33,816 nucleotides of DNA from Bacteriovoracaceae bacterium (GTDB lineage Bacteria; Bdellovibrionota; Bacteriovoracia; Bacteriovoracales; Bacteriovoracaceae), in contig QKCN01000013.1 in NCBI GenBank assembly GCA_003245675.1, positions 1 through 33,816 of the forward strand. The letters are read 5' to 3'. A program made the position numbers and the translations under genes. Below the pieces are notes generated by a model. That model had not been told where the DNA came from and searched no databases. It worked only from the letters and a program-made list of their open reading frames with translations. Below, piece by piece: positions 6,765 through 15,164 of this stretch; the stretch's first letter is position 1, and the number at the start of each line of letters is the position of its first letter.

Positions 6765-9137
6765 TTATGGGCCTTCTTGAGGGTCTTTTCCGGACAAGAC
6801 TTCCCTTGGTTTAGAACCTTGCTGGGGACCAACAATTCCACGAGCTTCCATCAATTCAATAAGATTGGCGGCGCGGTTATAACCCACCCGCATTCTGCGC
6901 TGCAGCATCGAGGCACTAGCTTGTCCGTATTCTTGCACAACCCTAACGGCATCATCAAAAAGGGGATCGACACCGCCTTCATCATCACTGAAACCAAAAC
7001 TAATCGAAACATCCCCATTTTCAGTGCCTTGCCCCCCTGATTCAATAAAATCAAGAGCTGCTTGGTTAAATTTGGGCTCATCGTCACAAAGGCGGTCCAT
7101 TAATACTTCAATTTCACGCTCATCGACATAAGATCCGTGCACGCGAGTCATATCAACTCCATACTTATAGAGCATATCCCCGTGCCCCAAAAGCTTTTCT
7201 CCACCCATGGTATTTAAAATTGTGCGGGAGTCGACTGCCGAAGAAACGCGGAAAGAAACCCTTGTCGGAAAATTTGATTTAATAAGACCGGTAATAACAT
7301 CCACCGAAGGACGTTGAGTCGCAATCACAAGGTGGATTCCTGAAGCACGAGCTTTTGCCGCAAGGCGACATATGTTGTTTTCAATTTCTTTTCCCATTTT
7401 AGTCAAAATAAGATCGGCAAATTCATCGACAATTACCACAATATACGGAAGTTCATATCCATCCGCTTCATCATCATAAAGGTGGGCAATCTTGGCCAAT
7501 TCGGCATCACTGGCATTGACGACTTTTTGATTAAAACCTTCAATATTGCGCACGCGCATTTCTTTTAGAATGGTATAACGGCGCTCCATTTCTTGTACGG
7601 CCCACAACAAAGACGCTGATGCCATCTTCGCTTCAGTCACCACAGGTAAAATTAGATGAGGAAGTTTTGAGTAAAGGGCCAACTCCAACTGTTTAGGATC
7701 CACTAAAATCAAACGCATTTTAGATGGAGGAAGTTTTACCAATAAAGAAACGAGTAAGGTATTTACAAAAACGGACTTACCAGATCCAGTCGCCCCTGCA
7801 ACAAGCATATGGGGCATCTTTGCCAAGTCGACCACCGTGATTTCCCCAAACGCATTTTTTCCCATCGCGATTGGCAAGTGATGGTTCGCCGCTAAAAACT
7901 TTTTAGAAGACAGAACTTCATCCAAATAAATAATTTCACGAGGATTGCGTGGAACTTCAACACCGATGGTTGTTCTTCCTGGCATCGGGTGAACCATACG
8001 AATTGGCACACCACTGAGGGCCAAACTCAAGTCCTCATGCATTCCTGTAACCTTGGAGACTTTAACTCCGGCCCCCAATTCCAATTCAAAAGTATCAACC
8101 ACAGGGCCTTTGAGTACATTAATTACTCTGGCATTAATTCCAAATTCAGTGAGCTTCTTTTCTAGGCAAGTAATAATATCCTGAAAATAATCGTCATCGG
8201 GCTTAGCAGTAGGCTGTACTTTATTACTCACTAAGCAATTAATCAAATCTTTGCTTTTAATCGCTCCGGAAGAAGGCTTTTTGGATAGCTTGCGCATGGC
8301 GGGCGCAGGCTGCTCTACCAGAACTTCTGGCTCAGGATCAGTCTCAAGCTCGTTAGTAGGAACAGCTGAAATCGCCTCTTGTGCAATGCGATTTTTTTCC
8401 TCAACAACCTTATTCACGACAGACTTGAGATCATCATCTTCATCTATTTTATTTTCAACAATTTCTTCCTCTTCAATATAAGAAGACGTAGAAGACGTAT
8501 GAGTCTGTCCCTGCCAACTTTTTTGCTTGCCCTTTAAAAAAGACTCCATTTTTGAACGAAGCCAAGTCTTAAAATTCCATCCCGAAAAATTCCAATTGAT
8601 ATGAAAATAACTTTTCTTAAATAGTTTTTTGACTGATGAAATGCTCAAAAATAAACGAGCAACAGACCAAATGCACTGGCGACAAAAGGGAACAAAATTT
8701 TCACGCGTAATGAGCCAAATAATCGCAAAAAACGATAGAGGAAGAGCACACCAAAAAATCCAATCCCGCAAAGAGCTAAGGACATAAAGGAATGCCCCGC
8801 CAATTAAAGAAGGAATAAAAAGATATGATAGAGAAACAAAAAAAGCTAACCCAAGTAGGTTAAAAAGGTGATCAATCCAAAAAGAGCGGCGAGCAAAAAT
8901 AAGAACGTACAAAGGAACAAAGCTCAAAAAAAGCAAAAGCACCCATGATCCGACATAATAACCGATAAGGGCGACTAATGACGAAAGACCATAAGTAAAC
9001 CAATTCAAAGAATCAGAATCGGAAGAAATAGAAAACATATTATCAGGCAATTCACCTTGATAGGCAAAAAAGAACAAAGCTCCAAGGCTCAAAGCAAACA
9101 ATATCCATAACTGAATTTTAAAAAGACGTATACGCAT
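6765..9137 (-). CDS. ftsK: DNA translocase FtsK/SpoIIIE
   Basis: FtsK is a septum-anchored ATPase that pumps chromosome DNA and aligns dif sites for XerCD at division. The 790-residue protein has about four N-terminal membrane helices (residues 10-145), a short charged linker (about 200-300), then the motor. The Walker A is GATGSGKS at 448-455 and the Walker B is IVVIVDEFADL near 566-576. TQRPSVDVITG and a C-terminal gamma winged helix follow (about 722-785, containing SMLQRRMRVGYNRAANLI). The linker is short compared with E. coli FtsK. The ATG at 9137 has no visible Shine-Dalgarno sequence. It lies between two terminated or promoted units and seems to be transcribed alone. Confidence 0.96.
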   Translation of the reverse strand: MRIRLFKIQLWILFALSLGALFFFAYQGELPDNMFSISSDSDSLNWFTYGLSSLVALIGYYVGSWVLLLFLSFVPLYVLIFARRSFWIDHLFNLLGLAFFVSLSYLFIPSLIGGAFLYVLSSLRDWIFWCALPLSFFAIIWLITRENFVPFCRQCIWSVARLFLSISSVKKLFKKSYFHINWNFSGWNFKTWLRSKMESFLKGKQKSWQGQTHTSSTSSYIEEEEIVENKIDEDDDLKSVVNKVVEEKNRIAQEAISAVPTNELETDPEPEVLVEQPAPAMRKLSKKPSSGAIKSKDLINCLVSNKVQPTAKPDDDYFQDIITCLEKKLTEFGINARVINVLKGPVVDTFELELGAGVKVSKVTGMHEDLSLALSGVPIRMVHPMPGRTTIGVEVPRNPREIIYLDEVLSSKKFLAANHHLPIAMGKNAFGEITVVDLAKMPHMLVAGATGSGKSVFVNTLLVSLLVKLPPSKMRLILVDPKQLELALYSKLPHLILPVVTEAKMASASLLWAVQEMERRYTILKEMRVRNIEGFNQKVVNASDAELAKIAHLYDDEADGYELPYIVVIVDEFADLILTKMGKEIENNICRLAAKARASGIHLVIATQRPSVDVITGLIKSNFPTRVSFRVSSAVDSRTILNTMGGEKLLGHGDMLYKYGVDMTRVHGSYVDEREIEVLMDRLCDDEPKFNQAALDFIESGGQGTENGDVSISFGFSDDEGGVDPLFDDAVRVVQEYGQASASMLQRRMRVGYNRAANLIELMEARGIVGPQQGSKPREVLSGKDPQEGP

Positions 9138-9143
9138 ATAGAA

Positions 9144-9173
9144 ATTTTAGCGTTAAGTGATCGAAATTGCCAA
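9144..9173 (-). promoter_or_regulatory. Candidate ftsK promoter
   Basis: TTGGCA (9173-9168), 18-nt spacer, TAAAAT (9149-9144). Only 6 nt separate the -10 box from the ftsK ATG, so transcription would begin at or next to the start codon. This fits the absence of a ribosome binding site and a leaderless message. Confidence 0.4.
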
Positions 9174-9190
9174 TTTTATGTTTGAGCAAT

Positions 9191-9213
9191 AAAAAGGGGG
9201 CCAAAGCCCCCTT
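9191..9213 (-). terminator. Terminator of the gcvP-transporter unit
   Basis: AAGGGGGC pairs with GCCCCCTT around a 4-nt loop, followed on the minus strand by further T residues (five in total). It sits 5 nt after the transporter stop and separates it from ftsK. Confidence 0.8.
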
Positions 9214-9218
9214 AAATA

Positions 9219-11045
9219 TTAGGATTGAATTTCTTGTTTTTTATTCAAGTAATGAACAACTCTATCGTAAATGAACATTGCGATAATAGAAGCTAACCCA
9301 ATACCTGCAATAGTGTACCAAAGTTTCTCAGGATGATAATGCTGAAAAAGAATATCGCGCGCTTCGAGTGCCGTCATATTCAATTTCTGACTAAGCACAT
9401 CCATAACCTCTGAGCGCTGTAATGCCTCGACTTGCTCTTTGGCCATATTTAATTTGGTAAGAAGATAATCTTTTGCCAAATTAATCTTATCACCACCAAC
9501 TTCATAGCGATTTCCCGCGATCTTAGAACCAACCATCCAGCCAATGGCCACCGGAATATTAACATATCCCATGTAGAGCCCTTCCTGTCCTTTAGGAGCA
9601 AGACTTGCAAGATATTCCATTTTTTTAGGACTGGAGAGCATTTCTCCCACCGAAAAAATAAAAATACCGCCAATACAAACAAGACCGACAGTTGCAGATC
9701 CCGCAACCAATGAACCAAGAGTGGCAACGCCCATCCCAATAAGAATGGAAGTCATTGGCCGAACAAAGGAAGTCAAATAGCCAAAAAAGACCATAGTAAA
9801 AACAATCAAACCAGGATTTAAGTTAATCATCCATTCAGGATTTACTTGTCCACCAGAATTGGCAAAGCTGATTAATTTTTGACTAGTCTGTGCGACTTCG
9901 CCATAAATCATAGGCATAGATGCAAAAAATGCAAGTATCCCCATGGAGATAGCAATCGCATAAGCTTTTACTTTCATCTTTTTGCAGACAAACATTGTAA
10001 TCAAAGAAGCCAAAAGCCCAAGCCCCAAAGCGAGACCTGTGGGAGTGAAATACTGAAAAATAAAATAGAAAGAGATTAAAGAAGAGATCGAAGTAAAAAC
10101 ATAAACCGGTGTTTCGACATTTTCAATTTGCTTGCGATCAGGTCGGAAGCCTAAAAAGTTTAAAAGAAAAACTAAACCACCAGCAATTAAAGCGACAAGA
10201 AATGTAACAAGTGCCGGAATCCCAGGAACAGAAAAGCTATTGCCCACAAAACGGATGATATCAGAAGAATCAACCCAATCATCAATCACATTAGGCAAAA
10301 GATCGAAGACTTGATTGAACATCAACCAAAAACCAGAGAAGACAATACAGAAAAAGAAAACACGTGGTCTAAAAATGCCTTTAACCGCGTTAACTAAAAC
10401 CATAAGAGGACTAGCCAATTTAGAAGGATCTTTGCGATGCTCGGCAGAAGGGTCGTCAAAGAAAGGAAGCCAGACAAAATTGACTGCCGTAAAAACGGCC
10501 GATGCAATAAAAACGTACTTCCAAGCAACTAAGCGCAAAACTCCTGCCACGACAGGCCCCAAGAAACCACCAATATTTACAATTTGGTAAAAGACTCCCC
10601 AGCCAACAGAAGCATTGTTTCCACTTTTAAGACTTGATGCAATTGTGCCTTGCACTCCAGGTTTAAAAATAGCTGTTCCAGTTGCCACCAACATACAGGA
10701 AATAAACAAACTCCAAAATGACAAACTAAAGGCCATCATGGTGTAACCTATTATGTTCACCGTAAAGGCAAGCGCTAAAGTTTTTTTATAGCCATAGCGA
10801 TCAGCATAGCCACCTGTGATCATCGGAAGAATCGACTGAAAACCGGCCCACCACAAAAAGATCGTTCCCTTCTCCATGTGATTGAGCTGAGGTCCCCCCA
10901 TCTCTTTGGGCAGCACAAGATAAAGGGCAATGACAGCACGCACACCATAATAAGCAAGGCGTTCAAACATCTCAATGCCGTTCATAATCCAAAAACGATC
11001 ATCAAGAGACAAAATCTGAGACAGGAAACCTGTTTTTTTGGTCAT
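9219..11045 (-). CDS. POT/PTR2-family proton-dependent oligopeptide transporter
   Basis: This is an inner-membrane major-facilitator-type symporter importing small peptides with protons. The 608-residue protein has at least twelve hydrophobic segments. The POT motif is visible as EMFERLAYYGVRA near residues 25-37, matching the family's ExxERFxYYG proton/peptide-coupling motif, followed by GGYADRYGYKKTL in the loop after helix 3. A 60-80 residue soluble insertion with coiled-coil character (about 515-580) precedes the last helix and may bend the usual length of about 500. It starts 13 nt after gcvP with GAAGGAAGAAG upstream, so the two are almost certainly co-transcribed. This suggests imported peptides feed amino-acid catabolism (inference). 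The exact substrate cannot be told. Confidence 0.85.
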   Translation of the reverse strand: MTKKTGFLSQILSLDDRFWIMNGIEMFERLAYYGVRAVIALYLVLPKEMGGPQLNHMEKGTIFLWWAGFQSILPMITGGYADRYGYKKTLALAFTVNIIGYTMMAFSLSFWSLFISCMLVATGTAIFKPGVQGTIASSLKSGNNASVGWGVFYQIVNIGGFLGPVVAGVLRLVAWKYVFIASAVFTAVNFVWLPFFDDPSAEHRKDPSKLASPLMVLVNAVKGIFRPRVFFFCIVFSGFWLMFNQVFDLLPNVIDDWVDSSDIIRFVGNSFSVPGIPALVTFLVALIAGGLVFLLNFLGFRPDRKQIENVETPVYVFTSISSLISFYFIFQYFTPTGLALGLGLLASLITMFVCKKMKVKAYAIAISMGILAFFASMPMIYGEVAQTSQKLISFANSGGQVNPEWMINLNPGLIVFTMVFFGYLTSFVRPMTSILIGMGVATLGSLVAGSATVGLVCIGGIFIFSVGEMLSSPKKMEYLASLAPKGQEGLYMGYVNIPVAIGWMVGSKIAGNRYEVGGDKINLAKDYLLTKLNMAKEQVEALQRSEVMDVLSQKLNMTALEARDILFQHYHPEKLWYTIAGIGLASIIAMFIYDRVVHYLNKKQEIQS

Positions 11046-11058
11046 TCTTCTTCCTTCG

Positions 11059-14000
11059 TTAAAAGTTGTTATGAGCCTCGACGATTTTCATGGAAATCTC
11101 ACGAGCAGGCAAAGTTCTCAATTGTTCCATTGGAATGCGATCAGTAAATAATTCAGGCAATTTTTCAATTCTTTCTGCCAGAACAATATTCTTATTTGCT
11201 TCAACTTCGTTCACTTTAAGCACTGGCGTAAAGTGGGGTGCCGTAGCAAGAACTTCAGGGTGATTGTTAATCATCCAATGAATTTCAGTCACAATTTCTG
11301 CAAAACGATCAAGCTCTGCCTTCGTATAACTTTCAGTAGGCTCAATCATCAAACCATAAACTTCAGGGAATGCTACCGTTGGAGCATGAAAACCATAATC
11401 TAAGAAAAGCTTTCCAATGCGCACAATGGCCGCATTTTTAGCAACACCAGCGGCTTCAATTTTATCGAATGTCTCTTGAGAGATGGTTAAAATAAACTCG
11501 TGCATACGATTCACCCCTTCCGCACCAAAAGGTAGAGTCGGATAAACGGCTGCAAGTTTTTTATGAAGATATTTGGCAGATAAAACGGCAATAGCACTCA
11601 TGCGACGAACACCTTCTCCACCAAGAGCACGCAAGTAAGTATAGGCCCTAATTTTATGAGCAAAATTTCCAAAATGACGATGAATAGATCCAATACTTTG
11701 AGGAGCTGTTTTCAAAGAATAACGTTCCCCTTCTTTTACGACAGTTACGCCAGGAAGAAAGTCGATAAGTTTTTCACTAACGGCAACAAATCCATCACCA
11801 GGACCTCCACCGCCATGAGAAATTGACCAGGTTTTATGTAGGTTATTGTGAACTGCATCCACTCCCATTTTCCCAAGATCAAGCCAACCAGCAATTGCAT
11901 TCATGTTGGCACCATCCATATAAACGAGGCCTCCAACAGAATGAATCAAATCGCTCAATTCTTTGAAGTTGACTTCGAAAATCCCCGACGTATTGGGGTT
12001 AGTGACCATCATTCCTGCAATACGTGTTCCATACTCCTCAATCAATCCTTTGAATTGATTGACATCAATGCGGCCACACTCATCGGCATCAATAAGAACA
12101 ATACCCACTTTCTTTCCATCAACAACTTTGGTATCAAAACCGGCCGTCGCAGCAGTCGCTGGATTCGTGCCATGCGCAGAATGAGGAATAAGAATAACAT
12201 TACGAGATTCTGCCTCACCACGTGCTTCATGATATGCTCTAAAAAGCTTAATCCCAACAATTTCCCCTTGAGCACCGGCCAAAGGCTGAGTTGTAATACC
12301 AGGCAAGCCACAAATTTTCTTAAACATCTCTTGTGTCTGGTAAAGAATTTCCAGAGAGCCTTGCAAATCATCTAAAGACGCTTCGGGATGAACATTTGTA
12401 AATCCAGGAAGTGATGCTGCCCAATCATTGATATAAGGATTGTACTTCATGGTACAAGAACCAAGTGGATAAATCGCTTCATCAGGGCTGACATTAAGAT
12501 TAGAAAGCTTTTGGTAAAAAGACTTCAATTCCTCTTTCGAAAAATTAGGCAAGCCGACTGCATCTTTTCGTAAAAGATGAGATTCTATTTCAGGAAGAGA
12601 AACAGCTCGATCTTCCCAGTGAAGCTGAGTCTTCAAAAATGCAACCAACTCATCAATTGATTCTCGATCGTGGATATCAGAAAAAGAAAGTAATAAAAGA
12701 TTGTCATTATAGCTGCCCAAACGTTTTGCCACACGAACGCCTAATTGAATTCCATTTTTAGCCGCTTGCTCGTGAAGTTCCTTTGCAGTCATGCCATGCA
12801 CTTCAATGACAAACTCATTGAAAAAAGAATGATTGGCAAAACGCAGCGAAAGCTCTTTAAATTGCAACAGATTTTTCAACGCATAGAGCGCATTTTCACG
12901 GGCCGTTTGAACTGCAGCCGTCATACCTTTTTCGCCACGCCAAAGCACACCTGCGCCGGCCAATGTCGCAATGAAGGACTGATTAGAACAAATATTTGAA
13001 GTCGCTTTTTCACGGCGAATATGTTGTTCACGAGTAGAAAGAACCATTGCCTTACAGGGTGCACCCTTTTCATCACAAGCTTTTCCAATAAAGCGTCCTG
13101 CAGTAGATCGAATGGCATTTTTATTTTTAGCATTATAGCGAATACCAAAAATACCCAAACCAGGCCCCCCCATATTCGGAGCTAAAGCTAAATGCTGCCC
13201 TTCCCCAACAAACATGTCTGCGCCCTCTTGCCCCCAAACACTTGGAGGTTTTAATCCTCCAGTACTCAAAAGAATTGGATCAATAATACCAATCGATTGA
13301 ACTTTATACTGACGGCATAGATCAGTGATGGCATCAACGTCTTCCAGTAAACCAAAACAGTTCACTTGAGGGAAAGCCACTCCCGCAATTTCAGAATCAT
13401 TGGCCAACAATTCTTGCAATGCCTTGAGATCAGATATTCCATTTTCACGATCGAAGGGAATAAGAGAGACGTGCATTTGAGTATGCTTTGCCATAGTGCA
13501 CATAACCTCAAGGTCCCCTGGATAGATCGCTTCACTGATCAATATTTTATGGGCCTTACGAGCTAAACGAAGAGCACAATTACAGGCTTCAAAAATGGCA
13601 GTCGAGCGATCATAAAGAGAAGCATTAACCGCTTCAAAACCAGTCAACATAGATAAAGTTGAAGAATAAATCCACAAACTTTCCAAAGTTCCTTGAGAGC
13701 GCTCTGGTTGATAGGGAGTATAAGCGGTAGTTAGTCCACGCAGTCCAGAGAGATAAGCAGTGGAAGCAGGCTCTTTATATTGCTGCAAACCATCTCCGAT
13801 AAAAGAAAGTTTGCGATTATTTTTTTGCGAAATACGATATAGATCTTTCTGTAAATCCCCATACGATAGCTCAGGCAGCATATCTGGGGCATGCTTCATT
13901 TTAATGTCGTTCGGAAGATCTGTATAAAGCTCTTCTAAATTTTTTACTCCAACTTCTTTCATCATTTCGGCAATATCTTGATCAGAAGCCGCAATGTAAT

Positions 14001-14076
14001 GACGACATAATTCACGGGGAAAAGACTGGGGCTCATACCCTAATTCTGGAACCTTGCTGTAATCGACAGTGCTCAT
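11059..14076 (-). CDS. gcvP: Glycine dehydrogenase (decarboxylating), P protein, fused PA-PB type
   Basis: The P protein of the glycine cleavage system is a PLP enzyme that decarboxylates glycine and passes the aminomethyl group to lipoyl-GcvH. The N-terminal half (1 to about 490) has TAYTPYQPERSQGTLESLWIY (117-137) and MGGPGLGIFG. It reads like the GcvPA subunit of two-subunit enzymes. The C-terminal half (about 495-1005) reads like GcvPB: YPLGSCTMKYNP near 536-547, SAHGTNPATAA, TNPNTSGIFE, DGANMNA, and the PLP lysine K748 in NNLHKTWSISHGGGGPGDG. The length of 1005 is slightly above the usual 950-960. The ATG has AAAGAGG 5 nt upstream. No gcvT or gcvH is adjacent; a peptide transporter follows. 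I see no glycine riboswitch in the 149-nt upstream gap. Confidence 0.95.
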   Translation of the reverse strand: MSTVDYSKVPELGYEPQSFPRELCRHYIAASDQDIAEMMKEVGVKNLEELYTDLPNDIKMKHAPDMLPELSYGDLQKDLYRISQKNNRKLSFIGDGLQQYKEPASTAYLSGLRGLTTAYTPYQPERSQGTLESLWIYSSTLSMLTGFEAVNASLYDRSTAIFEACNCALRLARKAHKILISEAIYPGDLEVMCTMAKHTQMHVSLIPFDRENGISDLKALQELLANDSEIAGVAFPQVNCFGLLEDVDAITDLCRQYKVQSIGIIDPILLSTGGLKPPSVWGQEGADMFVGEGQHLALAPNMGGPGLGIFGIRYNAKNKNAIRSTAGRFIGKACDEKGAPCKAMVLSTREQHIRREKATSNICSNQSFIATLAGAGVLWRGEKGMTAAVQTARENALYALKNLLQFKELSLRFANHSFFNEFVIEVHGMTAKELHEQAAKNGIQLGVRVAKRLGSYNDNLLLLSFSDIHDRESIDELVAFLKTQLHWEDRAVSLPEIESHLLRKDAVGLPNFSKEELKSFYQKLSNLNVSPDEAIYPLGSCTMKYNPYINDWAASLPGFTNVHPEASLDDLQGSLEILYQTQEMFKKICGLPGITTQPLAGAQGEIVGIKLFRAYHEARGEAESRNVILIPHSAHGTNPATAATAGFDTKVVDGKKVGIVLIDADECGRIDVNQFKGLIEEYGTRIAGMMVTNPNTSGIFEVNFKELSDLIHSVGGLVYMDGANMNAIAGWLDLGKMGVDAVHNNLHKTWSISHGGGGPGDGFVAVSEKLIDFLPGVTVVKEGERYSLKTAPQSIGSIHRHFGNFAHKIRAYTYLRALGGEGVRRMSAIAVLSAKYLHKKLAAVYPTLPFGAEGVNRMHEFILTISQETFDKIEAAGVAKNAAIVRIGKLFLDYGFHAPTVAFPEVYGLMIEPTESYTKAELDRFAEIVTEIHWMINNHPEVLATAPHFTPVLKVNEVEANKNIVLAERIEKLPELFTDRIPMEQLRTLPAREISMKIVEAHNNF

Positions 14077-14225
14077 AGAAACCTCTTTAACTAAGCAATA
14101 ATTAGATAAAATAAAACTGTCTCAACTTAGCACATGCGCCAAGAGAATGTACACAAAGACGCACCGCGCTAAACAAAAAAAAGAAAGCTATTTACAACTC
14201 AAAATCTCTGTCAGAAACTCCGTCC

Positions 14226-15164
14226 ATGAATATAGATATCCTTAGCTCATTATTCTTTAAAATCCTTCCTCTTTATAGCTTTATTGTCCTAGGGGTTATT
14301 GCTGGAAAAGTGCTACACGCCCAAAGAGAAACTCTTGCAAGGATTCTCATCTATATCGTTGCTCCTGTGGTGGTTTTTTATGGCATGATCACCCGCCCCT
14401 TTGCCCTACAATTACTAAGTCTTCCTGTACTTTTTTACTGCTGCTCAACCTTGCTCGCCTTAACTGCTTTGCATTGGGGAAAAAGACATTACAAGGATGC
14501 AACGCCTAACCTTTTAGCCTTTACTGCAGCCTCAGGCAATACTGGTTATTTTGGACTTCCCGTTGCAATTTCTTTTTTAGGCGAAAGCGCTATGCCCGTA
14601 GCGGTCATGGGAATTATTTCCACAATTTTTTTTGAATGTACCCTCGGATTTTATCTTACCGCGCGTGGAAATTATTCCACCCAAGAGAGCATAAAAAAAT
14701 TATTGCGCATCCCGACTGTTTACACATTTTTCTTGGGTCTATTGGCCAAAAATCTAGGCTACACTCCCTCTTTGGATATTTCACAATTTTTCTCTTTTTT
14801 TACTCATTCCTATACCCTCTTAGGTATGATGATTATTGGTATTGCCCTATCAAAGGTTAGAAAAGATCACCTTGACCTGCGTTTTATTCTTTCTTCTCTC
14901 ATTGCCCGCTTTTTGATCTGGCCAATTGTATTGGGAGCCTTTGTATTGCTTGATCACTACTGTTTACATCTTTTTGATAAACTGACCCATGCAGGCATCA
15001 TTTTAATCTCGCTACTCCCAATTGCGGCCAATACGGTTGTATTTGCAACCGAACTGAAAGTCATGCCAGAGAAAGCTGCAACAGCAGTATTCATCTCAAC
15101 CAGTTTAGGTATTTTTATTGTTCCTTTTGCTCCTCTTTTGGCCCAACTGATCAATAACCTATGA
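14226..15164 (+). CDS. AEC-family (auxin efflux carrier-like) transporter
   Basis: This membrane carrier belongs to the family that includes malate/malonate permeases and plant PIN-like proteins. The 312-residue protein has about ten hydrophobic segments in two halves. The family-typical central motif SGNTGYFGLPVAI near residues 107-120 includes the conserved N-T-G-Y-F-G-L-P core. The second half repeats a similar pattern with PIAANTVVFATE. No clear Shine-Dalgarno precedes the ATG. It overlaps mutY by 4 nt and heads the AEC-mutY-rsmJ unit. The substrate is not predictable. Confidence 0.8.
   Translation: MNIDILSSLFFKILPLYSFIVLGVIAGKVLHAQRETLARILIYIVAPVVVFYGMITRPFALQLLSLPVLFYCCSTLLALTALHWGKRHYKDATPNLLAFTAASGNTGYFGLPVAISFLGESAMPVAVMGIISTIFFECTLGFYLTARGNYSTQESIKKLLRIPTVYTFFLGLLAKNLGYTPSLDISQFFSFFTHSYTLLGMMIIGIALSKVRKDHLDLRFILSSLIARFLIWPIVLGAFVLLDHYCLHLFDKLTHAGIILISLLPIAANTVVFATELKVMPEKAATAVFISTSLGIFIVPFAPLLAQLINNL

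Noticed and set aside
11848-12375. 175-codon plus-strand open frame
   Set aside because: It lies wholly antisense to gcvP, has no ribosome binding site, and its translation is Cys/His/Asn-rich with no domain. It is a shadow of the real gene.
14077-14225. Glycine riboswitch upstream of gcvP
   Set aside because: I looked for the paired aptamer features and saw none; the gap is AT-rich with only weak promoter-like matches.
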